Below, piece by piece: positions 39,578-48,252 of a stretch of DNA of 64,000 nucleotides. The DNA comes from Brucellaceae bacterium (GTDB lineage: Bacteria; Pseudomonadota; Alphaproteobacteria; Rhizobiales; Rhizobiaceae): assembly GCA_020637775.1 (NCBI GenBank), contig JACKJV010000011.1, positions 49,550 to 113,549 of the forward strand, read 5' to 3'. Every line of letters begins with the position of its first letter. The stretch's first letter is position 1. Made by a program: the position numbers and the translations under genes. The notes under the pieces are model-generated. The model searched no databases. It was not told the DNA's origin and saw only the letters and a list, made by a program, of their open reading frames with translations.

Positions 39578-40616
39578 ACCGAGGCCCAGGCCGACCTTCC
39601 TGCATACGCTCGGCTATCCCGCCGGCGCGATCGCGGTGACCATTCTCTTCGCCTCGCTGCTGGTGCTGATCGCCGGGGCCAACCCGTTCAACGTTTTTTG
39701 GCTGGTCATCAAGGGCGCGGCCGGTTCCCAGTTCGCCTTCCTGGAAACCCTGACGCGGGCGACGCCGCTCATCTTCACCGGCCTTGCCGTGGCCGTCGCC
39801 TTCCGTGCGCGGCTGTGGAACATCGGCGCAGAGGCGCAGCTCTATATCGGTGCGGTGATGACGGTGGTGCTCGGAACCGGCGCGGTCATGCTGCCGTCTG
39901 TCGCGCTGATCCCGCTCATCATGGCGGCGGCGATGCTGGCCGGTGCGCTGCTGCTGCTTGGGCCCGCGGTGATGAAGATCCGCTTCGGCGTCGACGAGGT
40001 GGTGACCACGCTGCTGCTGAACTTCATCGTCCTGCTGTTCGTTTCCATGCTGCTGGAGGGCGTTCTCAAGGATCCGAGCGGGCTGGGCTGGCCGCAGTCG
40101 AAGAAGGTGGTCGACGCGGCCGAACTGCCGCGCCTCGTCAAGGGCCGGAGGCTGCACTGGGGCTTCGTTCTGGCGCTGGCGAGCGCCGTCGTCACCTGGG
40201 TCATCATGAAGAAAACGGCGCTCGGCTACGAAATGCGTGCGGTGGGCCACAATCCGGAGGCGGCACGCTTTGCCGGCATCCCGGTCAACCGGGTGCTGAT
40301 GAAGACAGCGCTGCTGTCGGGCGGGCTTGCCGCGCTGGCCGGTTTCTCGGAAGTGGCGGGGCTGAAAGGCAACCTGACGCTCGATCTTTCGCCGGGCTTC
40401 GGCTACACGGGCATCGTCGTGGCCATGCTGGCCATGCTGAACCCGCTGGGCGTGGTGCTGTCGGCGATCTTCGTGGCCGGCATTTTCGTGGGCGCGGACG
40501 CGATGAGCCGGGCGGCAGGGGTGCCGTCCTATATCGCGCAGGTGATGGTGGCGGCCGCGCTGCTGACCATGGTGGCGGCGATCATGCTGTCGCGCTATCG
40601 CATCCGGTGGAGGTGA
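39567..40616 (+). CDS. ABC transporter permease, second BMP importer, subunit 1
   Basis: A 349-residue BPD_transp_2 permease. The start at 39567 gives a short cytoplasmic tail before FLHTLGYPAGAIAVTILFASLLVLIAG. The loop LWNIGAEAQLYIGAVMTVVLG and GHNPEAARFAGIPVNRVLMKTALLSGGLAALAGFSEVAG are the conserved motifs. It partners with the permease that begins 5 bases later. Confidence 0.9.
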   Translation: MRLEPRPRPTFLHTLGYPAGAIAVTILFASLLVLIAGANPFNVFWLVIKGAAGSQFAFLETLTRATPLIFTGLAVAVAFRARLWNIGAEAQLYIGAVMTVVLGTGAVMLPSVALIPLIMAAAMLAGALLLLGPAVMKIRFGVDEVVTTLLLNFIVLLFVSMLLEGVLKDPSGLGWPQSKKVVDAAELPRLVKGRRLHWGFVLALASAVVTWVIMKKTALGYEMRAVGHNPEAARFAGIPVNRVLMKTALLSGGLAALAGFSEVAGLKGNLTLDLSPGFGYTGIVVAMLAMLNPLGVVLSAIFVAGIFVGADAMSRAAGVPSYIAQVMVAAALLTMVAAIMLSRYRIRWR

Positions 40617-40620
40617 CGCC

Positions 40621-41565
40621 ATGGGCGACGCGCTGGAAATCCTGTTCACGGCCACGTTCTGGGCCGCAGCCATCCGCATCGCCTCGCCGTTGATCTTCGC
40701 CACGCTGGGCGAACTGATCTGCGAGCGGGCCGGTGTTCTCAATCTCGGTATCGAGGGCATCATGACGGCGGGCGCCTTCGCCGGCTGGTTCGCCGTGTGG
40801 AACGGGGCCGATCTGTGGACCGGGGTGCTGGTGGCGGCGCTGACGGGCGCTGCCTTCGGTTTCGTCCACGGCTTTCTGACCGTGCCGCTCGGCCTGTCGC
40901 AGCATGTCACCGGCATCGGCATCACGCTGCTGGCCTCCAGCCTGACCTATTTCACCTATCGCGTGGCACTGCCCAAGGTTTCCTCGCCGCCGAAGATCGA
41001 GGCGTTCCAGGCCTGGCCGGTTCCTGTCCTGTCGGATATCCCGGTGCTCGGGCCCGCGCTGTTCAACCAGACGCCGCTCACCTACCTGGCCTTCATCATG
41101 GCGGGCCTTGTCGGCTGGCTGCTCTACCGCACGCCGGCGGGGCTGGCGCTGCGGGCGGTGGGCGAGAATCCCGCGGCGGTGGAAGCGCAGGGCATTTCGG
41201 TGACCGCCGTGCGCATCGGCGCGGTCATGGCGGGTTCGGCGCTGATGGCCATCGGCGGGGCCTTCCTGACGATGAGCGCCTTCAACTCCTTCTTCTTCGA
41301 GATGGTGAACGGGCGCGGCTGGATCGCCATCGCGCTGGTGGTGTTCGGTTCCTGGCGGCCGGGCAAGGCGCTGATCGGCGCCATCCTGTTCGCCGCCTTC
41401 GATGCCTACCAGTTGCGGCTGCAACAGGTGGCCGGCGCCTTCGTGCCCTATCAGGTGTTCCTGATGATGCCCTATGTCCTGTCCATCCTGGCGCTGATCC
41501 TGGTGGCGCGGCGCGCCACCTATCCGAAGGCACTGATGATCCCTTATCAGAAAGGCGAGCGCTGA
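40621..41565 (+). CDS. ABC transporter permease, second BMP importer, subunit 2
   Basis: A 314-residue BPD_transp_2 permease of the shorter type: ELICERAGVLNLGIEGIMTAGAF near the N-terminus, and the coupling loop GENPAAVEAQGISVTAVRIGAVMAGSALMAIGGAFL. The deaminase gene follows 5 bases after its stop, joining uptake and first catabolic step. Confidence 0.9.
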   Translation: MGDALEILFTATFWAAAIRIASPLIFATLGELICERAGVLNLGIEGIMTAGAFAGWFAVWNGADLWTGVLVAALTGAAFGFVHGFLTVPLGLSQHVTGIGITLLASSLTYFTYRVALPKVSSPPKIEAFQAWPVPVLSDIPVLGPALFNQTPLTYLAFIMAGLVGWLLYRTPAGLALRAVGENPAAVEAQGISVTAVRIGAVMAGSALMAIGGAFLTMSAFNSFFFEMVNGRGWIAIALVVFGSWRPGKALIGAILFAAFDAYQLRLQQVAGAFVPYQVFLMMPYVLSILALILVARRATYPKALMIPYQKGER

Positions 41566-41569
41566 CCCG

Positions 41570-42853
41570 ATGTTCGACATTCTTCTCAAGGGAGGCATCC
41601 TGCCTGACGGGCGGACAGCCGATATCGCCATCAAGGACGGCCTGATCGGCGCGGTCGAGCCGGTGATCGAGGCGCAGGCCGGTGAGGTCATCGACGTGTC
41701 GGGCGATCTCGTTTCGCCGCCCTTCGTCGATCCGCATTTCCACATGGATGCCACGCTCTCCTACGGCCGGCCGCGCATCAACGCTTCCGGCACCCTTCTG
41801 GAGGGGATCGGCCTGTGGGGCGAATTGAAGCCGCTGCAGACGGAAGAGGAGATCGCCGAACGCGCGCTCGCCTATTGCGACTGGGCCGTGTCCATGGGCC
41901 TTCTGGCCATTCGAAGCCATGTCGACACGTCAGACGAGGACGGGCTGAAGGGCGTTCGCGCGCTGCTTGCGGTGCGCGAAAAGGTGAAACCCTTTCTCGA
42001 CCTGCAACTCGTCGCCTTCCCGCAGGACGGGTTCTACCGCTCGCCGGCGGCGCGGGACTGCACGATCCGGGCGCTGGACATGGGCGTCGAGATCGTCGGC
42101 GGAATTCCGCATTTCGAGCGCACCATGGCGGACGGGCTGCGCTCGGTGACCGAGCTTTGCGAGATCGCGGCGGATCGCGGGCTGATGGTGGACATGCATT
42201 GCGACGAGACGGACGATCCCATGTCGCGCCACATCGAGCAGCTTGCCTTCGAGACACAGCGCCTCGGTCTGCAAGGCCGGGTGGCGGGATCGCATCTGAC
42301 CTCCATGCATTCGATGGACAATTACTACGTCTCCAAGCTGCTGCCGCTGATGGCCGAGGCGGACGTTGCAGCCATTCCCAACCCGCTCATCAACATCACG
42401 CTGCAGGGGCGGCACGACACCTATCCGAAGCGGCGCGGCATGACGCGGGTGCCGGAAATGCTGGCCCACGGCATCACGGTTGCCTTCGGTCAGGATTGCG
42501 TGCTCGACCCGTGGTATTCGCTGGGCACCGCCGACATGCTGGACGTCGCCTTCATGGGGCTGCACGTGGCGCAGATGACGAGCCCGGCGCAGATGCGCGC
42601 CTGCTTCGACATGGTGACGGCCAACAGCGCGAAGGTCATGGGCCTGGACGGCTATGGCATCGCTCCGGGCTGCAAGGCGAGCCTTGTCGTGCTGGATGCA
42701 TCCTCCCCGGTGGAGGCGATCCGGCTGCGCGCCAACCGGCTGATGGTCGTGGCCGGCGGGCGGATCGTGGCGCGCCGCGGCAGGCACGAGACGGCGCTAT
42801 CATTGCCCGGAAGACCCTCGAATGTCAGCCGCAGGCACCCGTCAGGCTCGTGA
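41570..42853 (+). CDS. codA: CodA-type cytosine deaminase, active site suggests 5-methylcytosine deaminase
   Basis: A 427-residue amidohydrolase that follows E. coli CodA closely: metal motif PHFHMD (55-60), SGTLLEGIGLWGE, LQLVAFPQDG, MHCDETDD with His210, and NPLINITLQGRHDTYPKRRGMTRV. CodA's FGHDDVFDPW is here FGQDCVLDPW: the metal Asp is kept (Asp309) but the next residue, CodA Asp314, is Cys310. Loss of that Asp has been used to identify bacterial 5-methylcytosine deaminases. Product would be thymine (or uracil from cytosine) plus ammonia. It is the last gene of the importer operon. Confidence 0.85.
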   Translation: MFDILLKGGILPDGRTADIAIKDGLIGAVEPVIEAQAGEVIDVSGDLVSPPFVDPHFHMDATLSYGRPRINASGTLLEGIGLWGELKPLQTEEEIAERALAYCDWAVSMGLLAIRSHVDTSDEDGLKGVRALLAVREKVKPFLDLQLVAFPQDGFYRSPAARDCTIRALDMGVEIVGGIPHFERTMADGLRSVTELCEIAADRGLMVDMHCDETDDPMSRHIEQLAFETQRLGLQGRVAGSHLTSMHSMDNYYVSKLLPLMAEADVAAIPNPLINITLQGRHDTYPKRRGMTRVPEMLAHGITVAFGQDCVLDPWYSLGTADMLDVAFMGLHVAQMTSPAQMRACFDMVTANSAKVMGLDGYGIAPGCKASLVVLDASSPVEAIRLRANRLMVVAGGRIVARRGRHETALSLPGRPSNVSRRHPSGS

Positions 42854-42957
42854 ATTCGGGCTGGACCTGCCTTGCGCATCCTTGACCGGTCCCGCGCCGC
42901 TCTTTAATCGACACGGGAAAGAGACAGGGCGCCAGCGCGCGGACAGGACCGGATACA

Positions 42958-44073
42958 ATGCAACTGGACACGATCGAATCGGCCATTCAGGCCATTGCCA
43001 ATGGCGAACTCGTCGTGGTGGTGGATGACACCGACCGCGAGAACGAGGGCGACCTGATCATGGCGGCCTCGAAGGCGACACCCGAAAAGATCGCCTTCAT
43101 GATCCGCCATACATCCGGCATCCTCTGTGTTCCGATGACGGCGGCGCGCGCCGATGCGCTGCATCTCAACCCGATGGTGGCCAACAATATCGACCCGCTG
43201 CGCACCGCTTTCACCGTTTCGGTGGACTACAGGATCGGCATGACGACGGGCATTTCGGCGACGGAGCGGACAGCGACGATCACGGCGCTGGCCAATGGCA
43301 ATGTCGCGCCGTCCGATTTCATCCGGCCGGGGCACATCTTCCCGCTGATCGCACGATCCGGCGGCGTGCTGACGCGCTCGGGCCATACGGAAGCGGGCGT
43401 CGACCTGGCCTCGCTGGCCGGGCTCGAACCTGCCGGTGTGCTGGCGGAAGTGGTCAACGATGACGGCACGGTCAAGCGCCTGCCCGAACTGATCGAATTC
43501 GCCCGCGAGCACGACCTGCGCATCATCTCCATCGAGGACCTGATCGCCTATCGCATCCGCACCGAGCGCTTCGTCCAGCGGGTCGAGGAAAAGGACGTGA
43601 CCGTGCATGGCGGGCCGGCGCGCATCTATGCCTATGCCTCCGACTTCGATCCGCTGCAGCACGTGATCCTGACCTTCGGCGACGTGCGCTCCGGCGAGGA
43701 CATTCCCTGCCGCATCTATCGCGAGCAGCCGATGGACGACATGGTGGCGCGGCTGAATGGCGACAAGGTTTGGATGGATGCCGCGGTGAAGGCCATCGAT
43801 GCCCATGGCGGGCGCGGCGTCATCATGATCCTGCGCAATCCCATGGGCCATGATGCCTCGGCGGACGAACACGGCACCGAAGGCGACGGCAAGGATGGCG
43901 AGCAGCATGGCAGCGCCCTGGTGCGCCAGCAGCGCTGGCGCGAGGTGGGTGTCGGCGCGCAAATCCTGCGCGATCTCGGCATCCGTTCGATCGCGCTGAT
44001 TTCGTCTTCGGAGCGCCAGTATGTCGGGCTTGGCGGGTTCGGCATCGAGATCACGCGCACCATCCGCATCTGA
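42958..44073 (+). CDS. ribB: RibBA-type protein: DHBP synthase with degenerate GTP cyclohydrolase II domain
   Basis: A 371-residue protein. The N-terminal half is an intact 3,4-dihydroxy-2-butanone 4-phosphate synthase: VVVVDDTDRENEGDLIMAAS, TGISATERTATI and GVLTRSGHTEAGVDLASLAG. The C-terminal half is GTP cyclohydrolase II-like, but the zinc site (C-x10-C-x-C in active RibA) is missing: only one Cys remains near IPCRIYREQ, and the GTP-binding end is altered. So only RibB activity is expected. No FMN riboswitch was found in the 104 bases upstream. Such hybrids are known in other proteobacteria. Confidence 0.87.
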   Translation: MQLDTIESAIQAIANGELVVVVDDTDRENEGDLIMAASKATPEKIAFMIRHTSGILCVPMTAARADALHLNPMVANNIDPLRTAFTVSVDYRIGMTTGISATERTATITALANGNVAPSDFIRPGHIFPLIARSGGVLTRSGHTEAGVDLASLAGLEPAGVLAEVVNDDGTVKRLPELIEFAREHDLRIISIEDLIAYRIRTERFVQRVEEKDVTVHGGPARIYAYASDFDPLQHVILTFGDVRSGEDIPCRIYREQPMDDMVARLNGDKVWMDAAVKAIDAHGGRGVIMILRNPMGHDASADEHGTEGDGKDGEQHGSALVRQQRWREVGVGAQILRDLGIRSIALISSSERQYVGLGGFGIEITRTIRI

Positions 44074-44098
44074 CCGGCCCTTCCCGGCGGGCGCCGTT

Positions 44099-44944
44099 TC
44101 AGCCGTCGCGGGACTGGATGCGCGCGTAGCGCACCTGTTCGCGGATGAAGGCGGCGATGAAGGCGGTCGTCATGATGAGGACGATGGTGGGCGCGGGCGC
44201 GCTGTCGATGAAGAAACTGGCCCATATGCCGAGCACGGAGGCGCCGGCGGCAATGGCGGCGGCGGCGGCCATCATGGCGGCGAAGGTGCGCGTCAGCAGG
44301 AAGGCGATGGCGCCGGGCGCGACCAGGAATGCGACTGCCAGGATGATGCCGACGGCCTTCAGCGCCGCCACCACCGCCAGCGAGACGACGGCCAGCAGCC
44401 CGTAATGCAGGAAGCGCACCGGCAGGCCGATGGCGCGGGCATGCTGTTCGTCGAATGCGGCCAGGGCCAGATCCTTGCGAAAGACCAGCATGAAGCCGGT
44501 CGCGATGGCGCTGATCGCCGCGCTTTCGGCCAGGTCGCCCCATGTGACACCCAGCATGTCGCCGAACAGGATGTGGTCGAGATGCACGTCGGTGGTTGTC
44601 GACAGATAGAGGACGATGCCGAGGCCGAACATGCCGGAAAACACCACGCCCATGACGGTGTCTTCCTTGATGCGGCTGTTTTCCTTGAGATAGCCGGTTG
44701 CCAGGGCGCAGCCCATGCCGGCCACGAAGGCGCCAGCGCCCAGCGGAAGAGCGATGACATAGGCAATGACGACGCCCGGCAGGACCGCATGGGAAATGGC
44801 GTCACCCATCAGCGACCAGCCCTTGAGTATGAGCAGAGCCGAGATCAGGCCCATCGGCACGGCGACAGCCAGCGTGATGAGAAAGGCCTGTTGCATGAAG
44901 GGAAAGGCGAAGGGCAGCAGCGGATCGGACAGGAGCTCGTTCAC
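44099..44944 (-). CDS. sitD: Manganese/iron ABC transporter permease SitD
   Basis: A 281-residue ABC-3 family permease with about 8 helices. The start is the GTG at 44944 (VNELLSDPLLPFAF), overlapping the sitC stop as GTGA. Conserved segments are LKGWSLMGDAISHAVLPGVVIAY and DEQHARAIGLPVRFLHYGLL. It ends the sitABCD operon and is convergent with ribB. Confidence 0.88.
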   Translation of the reverse strand: MNELLSDPLLPFAFPFMQQAFLITLAVAVPMGLISALLILKGWSLMGDAISHAVLPGVVIAYVIALPLGAGAFVAGMGCALATGYLKENSRIKEDTVMGVVFSGMFGLGIVLYLSTTTDVHLDHILFGDMLGVTWGDLAESAAISAIATGFMLVFRKDLALAAFDEQHARAIGLPVRFLHYGLLAVVSLAVVAALKAVGIILAVAFLVAPGAIAFLLTRTFAAMMAAAAAIAAGASVLGIWASFFIDSAPAPTIVLIMTTAFIAAFIREQVRYARIQSRDG

Positions 44945-45798
44945 CGGATGTCCTCCAGTACGGTGCGCGCCCTTGCCCGCGCGGCGAGCAGGCCGTGTTT
45001 CGGTGCGAACACGAAGGCGGTCAGGAAGAGGAGCGTCTGCAGCACGACAATGATGCCGCCGGTGGCGCCGTTCAGGAAGTAGCTGGCATAGGCGCCGAAG
45101 AAGGAGGAGCCGGTGCCGATGGCCACCGCGATGGCGACGAGCCGGGGAAAGCGGTCTGTCAGCAGGTAGGCCGTGGCGCCTGGGGTGACGACCATGGCGA
45201 TGACGAGGAAGGCGCCGACGGTCTGCAAGGCGGCGACGGTGGATGCGGCGAGCAGGGCGAAGAACAGCACCTTCAGCCGGTCCGGATTGAGGCCGACGGA
45301 GCGGGCATGATCCTCGTCGAAGAAGACGACCATCAGATCCTTCCATTTCGCCAGCAGGATGGCCAGTGTCACGGTGCCGATGACGACGAGCTGCAGCGTG
45401 TCGGCGGGCGTGATCGCCAGGATATTGCCCATGACGATGGTCTGCACGTCGACCGATGCCGGCGAGAGCGAGACCATGAACAGGCCGAGACCGAAGAAGG
45501 AGGTGAAGATGAGGCCGATGATCGCGTCTTCCTTCAGGCGCGTGCGCCGGTTCAGGAACAGCATGGCCACGGCGGCCAGCGCGCCGGAGATGAAGGCACC
45601 CAGCGAAAAGGGCAGTCCCAGCATGTAGGCCCCGGCCACTCCGGGGACGATGGAGTGGGAGAGCGCATCGCCGATCAGCGACCAGCCCTTCAACATGAGA
45701 TAGGCGGAGAGGAAGGCGCATACACCGCCGGTAAGGGCAGAAACCCACATCGCGTTGACCATGTAGCCGTAGCCGAAAGGTTCCAGAAGAAGGCTCAT
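44941..45798 (-). CDS. sitC: Manganese/iron ABC transporter permease SitC
   Basis: A 285-residue ABC-3 permease starting MSLLLEPFGYGYMVNAMWVSALTGGVCAFLSAYLMLKGWSLIGDALSHSIVPGVAGAY; the SHSIVPGVA segment is the family's coupling-helix region. The DEDHARSVGLNPDRLKVLFFALL motif is shared with SitD, as expected for a heterodimer. It overlaps sitB by 4 bases. Confidence 0.9.
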   Translation of the reverse strand: MSLLLEPFGYGYMVNAMWVSALTGGVCAFLSAYLMLKGWSLIGDALSHSIVPGVAGAYMLGLPFSLGAFISGALAAVAMLFLNRRTRLKEDAIIGLIFTSFFGLGLFMVSLSPASVDVQTIVMGNILAITPADTLQLVVIGTVTLAILLAKWKDLMVVFFDEDHARSVGLNPDRLKVLFFALLAASTVAALQTVGAFLVIAMVVTPGATAYLLTDRFPRLVAIAVAIGTGSSFFGAYASYFLNGATGGIIVVLQTLLFLTAFVFAPKHGLLAARARARTVLEDIR

Positions 45799-46703
45799 GG
45801 CTTGCCGCCCTGCCGCGCTTGCTCCGGCTGCCCGCCGGTCCCGGATGCGCCCCCGGTTTCGGCGCCGGTGCGGCCCTTGCCGTCGTAGAGCACGAAGGGC
45901 CGTTCGTCGTCGGTCAGGACGGTGATGCCGCGGGTGTCGTCGTCGTCATGCAGATCGGCGCCGGCCAGGGTGAAATGGCGCAGGACGCCCCCGAAGGTTT
46001 CCTGCAGGTTACGCGCCGTGAAGACCTTTTCGGTCGGGCCGGCGGCCAGCACCGTGCCGCGGACAAGCACGGCCCGGTCGCAGAATTCGGGCACCGAACC
46101 AAGGTCGTGGGTGGAGACCAGAATGACGCGGCCCTCGTCACGAAGATCGCGGAGCAGCGCGATGATCTGCTGCTCGGTGCGGACATCGACGCCGGTAAAG
46201 GGCTCGTCGAGCAGGATGACCCGTCCGTTCTGGGCCAGGGCGCGGGCAAGGAACACGCGTTTCTTCTGGCCGCCGGAGAGTTCGCCGATCTGGCGCTTGC
46301 GGTGCTGGGTCAGCGCCACGCGCTCCAGCGCGCTGTCGACGGCGGCGCGGTCGGCGGCGGCAGGTCGGCGCAGCCAGCCCATGTGGCCGTAGCGGCCCAT
46401 CATCACCACGTCCTCGACGAGCACGGGAAAATTCCAGTCGACCTGTTCGGATTGCGGTACATAGGCAACCCGGTTGTCGCGCAGCGCGCGGGCGGCCGGC
46501 TGGCCCAGGATGGTGACACTTCCCCGCGCCAGCGGCACGAAGCCCATGATCGCCTTGAAAAGCGTGGACTTGCCGGCGCCATTGCCGCCGACCAGCGCCG
46601 TGATCGTTCCCGCCGGAACGGTGAATGAGGCGTCCCTCAGCGCCGTGACGCCATTGCGGTAGGTGACCGTGGCATGTTCGACGGCCAGGCCGGCATCAGC
46701 CAT
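45795..46703 (-). CDS. sitB: Manganese/iron ABC transporter ATP-binding protein SitB
   Basis: A 302-residue ATPase: Walker A GGNGAGKST, signature LSGGQKKRVFLARALAQ, Walker B VILLDEPFTGVD, H-loop VSTHDLGSV. VAYVPQSEQVDWNFPVLVEDVVMMGRYGHMGWLRRP is the Q-loop segment typical of Mn/Zn importers. A variable C-terminal tail of about 50 residues, rich in Gly/Gln, follows the core. It overlaps sitA by 8 bases. Confidence 0.9.
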   Translation of the reverse strand: MADAGLAVEHATVTYRNGVTALRDASFTVPAGTITALVGGNGAGKSTLFKAIMGFVPLARGSVTILGQPAARALRDNRVAYVPQSEQVDWNFPVLVEDVVMMGRYGHMGWLRRPAAADRAAVDSALERVALTQHRKRQIGELSGGQKKRVFLARALAQNGRVILLDEPFTGVDVRTEQQIIALLRDLRDEGRVILVSTHDLGSVPEFCDRAVLVRGTVLAAGPTEKVFTARNLQETFGGVLRHFTLAGADLHDDDDTRGITVLTDDERPFVLYDGKGRTGAETGGASGTGGQPEQARQGGKP

Positions 46704-47598
46704 TTTTCAAGCCTCCGGCAATCGTCCCGATGGTGACGCGCATCATGTCGAGATAGGTGGGCACGGGGCCATCGGGTTCCGACAGGCTGTCGACATAGAG
46801 CATGCCGCCATAGGTGGCGCCGGTTTCCCGGGCCACCTGCTGGGCCGGCTTGGGCGAGACGGTGCTTTCGGAGAAGATCACCGGGATGGCATGTTCGCGC
46901 ATGGCGTCTATGACGGCGCGCACCTGCTGCGGCGTTCCCTGTCCGTCGGCATTGATCGGCCAGAGATAGAGCTCGCGCAGGCCGAAGTCGCGGGCGAGAT
47001 AGGAAAACGCGCCTTCCGATGTGGCAAGCCAGCGGCGTTCTTCCGCAATGCCGTCAAGGGCCTCGTGCAGGGGGGCGGCCAAGGCGGCGATCTTCGCCTT
47101 GTAGGCGGCAGCATTGTCGGCATAGGCGGCGGCATTGGCCGGATCGCGCTGCATGAGCGCATCGCGGATGTTGTCGACATAGATTTGCGCGGCGGAAATC
47201 GACATCCATGCATGCGGGTTGGGCTTGCCGTCATAGGCGTCGCCATCGATCATGATCCGGTCGATGCCCTCGGATACCGTGACTTCCGGTACACCGTGCA
47301 GATTGGTGAAGAAGCGCTCGAACCAGCGTTCGAGATTGAGCCCGTTCCACAGGATCAGGTCTGCGCCCTGCGCCTTGACCAGGTCGCGCGGCGTGGGCTT
47401 GTAATTGTGAACCTCGGCGCCGGGCCGGGTGATGGAGACGACCTCGGCATGCTCGCCGGCAACATTGGCCGCCATGTCGGCAATGACTGTGAAGGTCGTG
47501 ACAATCTTCAGCTTGTCGGCTGCCTGTGCCGCCGGCGTCAATGCCAGCACCGCAACCATGCCCGCAAGAGCTAGCGCCTGACAGAAAAATCGCGTCAT
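46696..47598 (-). CDS. sitA: Manganese/iron ABC transporter substrate-binding protein SitA
   Basis: A 300-residue cluster A-I metal-binding protein. The start at 47598 has a signal peptide cleaved after AAQA; a longer in-frame start would read through the operator. Metal ligands in the usual order: His in [13 protein letters not shown], His in PNPHAWMSI, Glu in FSESTVSPK and Asp in [29 protein letters not shown] is characteristic of SitA/MntA rather than ZnuA, and there is no His-rich loop. Confidence 0.9.
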   Translation of the reverse strand: MTRFFCQALALAGMVAVLALTPAAQAADKLKIVTTFTVIADMAANVAGEHAEVVSITRPGAEVHNYKPTPRDLVKAQGADLILWNGLNLERWFERFFTNLHGVPEVTVSEGIDRIMIDGDAYDGKPNPHAWMSISAAQIYVDNIRDALMQRDPANAAAYADNAAAYKAKIAALAAPLHEALDGIAEERRWLATSEGAFSYLARDFGLRELYLWPINADGQGTPQQVRAVIDAMREHAIPVIFSESTVSPKPAQQVARETGATYGGMLYVDSLSEPDGPVPTYLDMMRVTIGTIAGGLKNG

Positions 47599-47608
47599 GT
47601 TTCCTACC

Positions 47609-47623
47609 TGCAAATTGTTTGCA
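47609..47623. promoter_or_regulatory. Mur/Fur operator-like palindrome 1
   Basis: A perfect inverted repeat TGCAAA-TTG-TTTGCA located 11 bases upstream of the sitA start codon, next to its ribosome site. It resembles the manganese-responsive sites bound by Mur in rhizobia. Confidence 0.65.
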
Positions 47624-47664
47624 TTAAAAGACCTAGAGGGCGGCAGGCGATCCGTCAAGTCTCC

Positions 47665-47679
47665 TGCAAATCATTCGCA
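47665..47679. promoter_or_regulatory. Mur/Fur operator-like palindrome 2
   Basis: TGCAAA-TCA-TTCGCA, the same 6-3-6 design with one mismatch, 56 bases from palindrome 1 and in the shared region between sitA and the fur/mur gene. A third, looser TTGC...GCAA pair follows at 47695-47711. Confidence 0.55.
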
Positions 47680-47728
47680 ACTGGTCAATTCCATTTGCAA
47701 CTGCGTCGCAACTGGCTATGGTCCGGCC

Positions 47729-48181
47729 ATGACGGCACCGATGACGGCACCGATGACGGCACAGGAGATGGAAACGGCCTTGCGGCGGGCAGGCGTGCGG
47801 ATCACGCGGCCGCGCAGGATCATTCTTGCGATCCTGGCCGGCCATGACGATCACCCCGATGCACAGGCGATCTACCGCCGCGCGGTGCGCAAGGATGCGT
47901 CCATCTCGTTGTCCACCGTGTATCGCACGATGAAACTGCTGGAGGATCATGGCGCGATCCAGCGCCACACCTTCCAGGGCGGGCCGTCGCGCTACGAGAA
48001 CGCGCCGCAGGCGCATCACGACCACCTGATCGATGTCGATACGGGCGAAGTGGTCGAGTTCATTTCGGAACGCATCGAGGCGTTGCAGGAAGAGGTGGCG
48101 CGGCGTCTGGGCTACGAAATCGTCGATCACCGGCTGGAAATCTACGGGCGCAAGATCGCGCGGGACAAGCGGCGGGCGTGA
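47729..48181 (+). CDS. mur: Fur-family regulator, probably Mur (manganese uptake regulator)
   Basis: A 150-residue Fur protein: winged helix ([54 protein letters not shown]) and dimerisation domain with metal motif [16 protein letters not shown]. It lacks the CxxC-type structural zinc cysteines, as alphaproteobacterial Mur does. The start is uncertain: a 12-base unit encoding [12 protein letters not shown] is repeated three times, offering ATGs at 47729, 47741 and 47753, none with a clear ribosome site. Divergent from sitABCD, which it likely represses. Confidence 0.85.
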   Translation: MTAPMTAPMTAQEMETALRRAGVRITRPRRIILAILAGHDDHPDAQAIYRRAVRKDASISLSTVYRTMKLLEDHGAIQRHTFQGGPSRYENAPQAHHDHLIDVDTGEVVEFISERIEALQEEVARRLGYEIVDHRLEIYGRKIARDKRRA

Positions 48182-48188
48182 ACCCTTG

Positions 48189-48204
48189 CGGGAAGGGCTT
48201 CCCG
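48189..48204 (+). terminator. Short hairpin after the fur/mur gene
   Basis: CGGGAAG-GG-CTTCCCG is a perfect short inverted repeat 7 bases past the stop codon. No T run follows, so any terminator activity would be weak. Confidence 0.35.
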
Positions 48205-48210
48205 TGAATA

Positions 48211-48224
48211 TATCAATATTGATA
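48211..48224. promoter_or_regulatory. Perfect 14-bp palindrome upstream of trxC
   Basis: TATCAATATTGATA is fully self-complementary and lies in an AT-rich island 28 bases before the trxC start in otherwise GC-rich DNA. It has operator character (compare ArsR- or LysR-type sites) and probably overlaps the promoter. Confidence 0.5.
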
Positions 48225-48252
48225 AATGTATTGTCGTGACGAGGAGATCGCC

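Noticed and set aside
42854-42957. FMN riboswitch before the RibBA-type gene
   Set aside because: The gap is only 104 bases and has none of the conserved RFN blocks.
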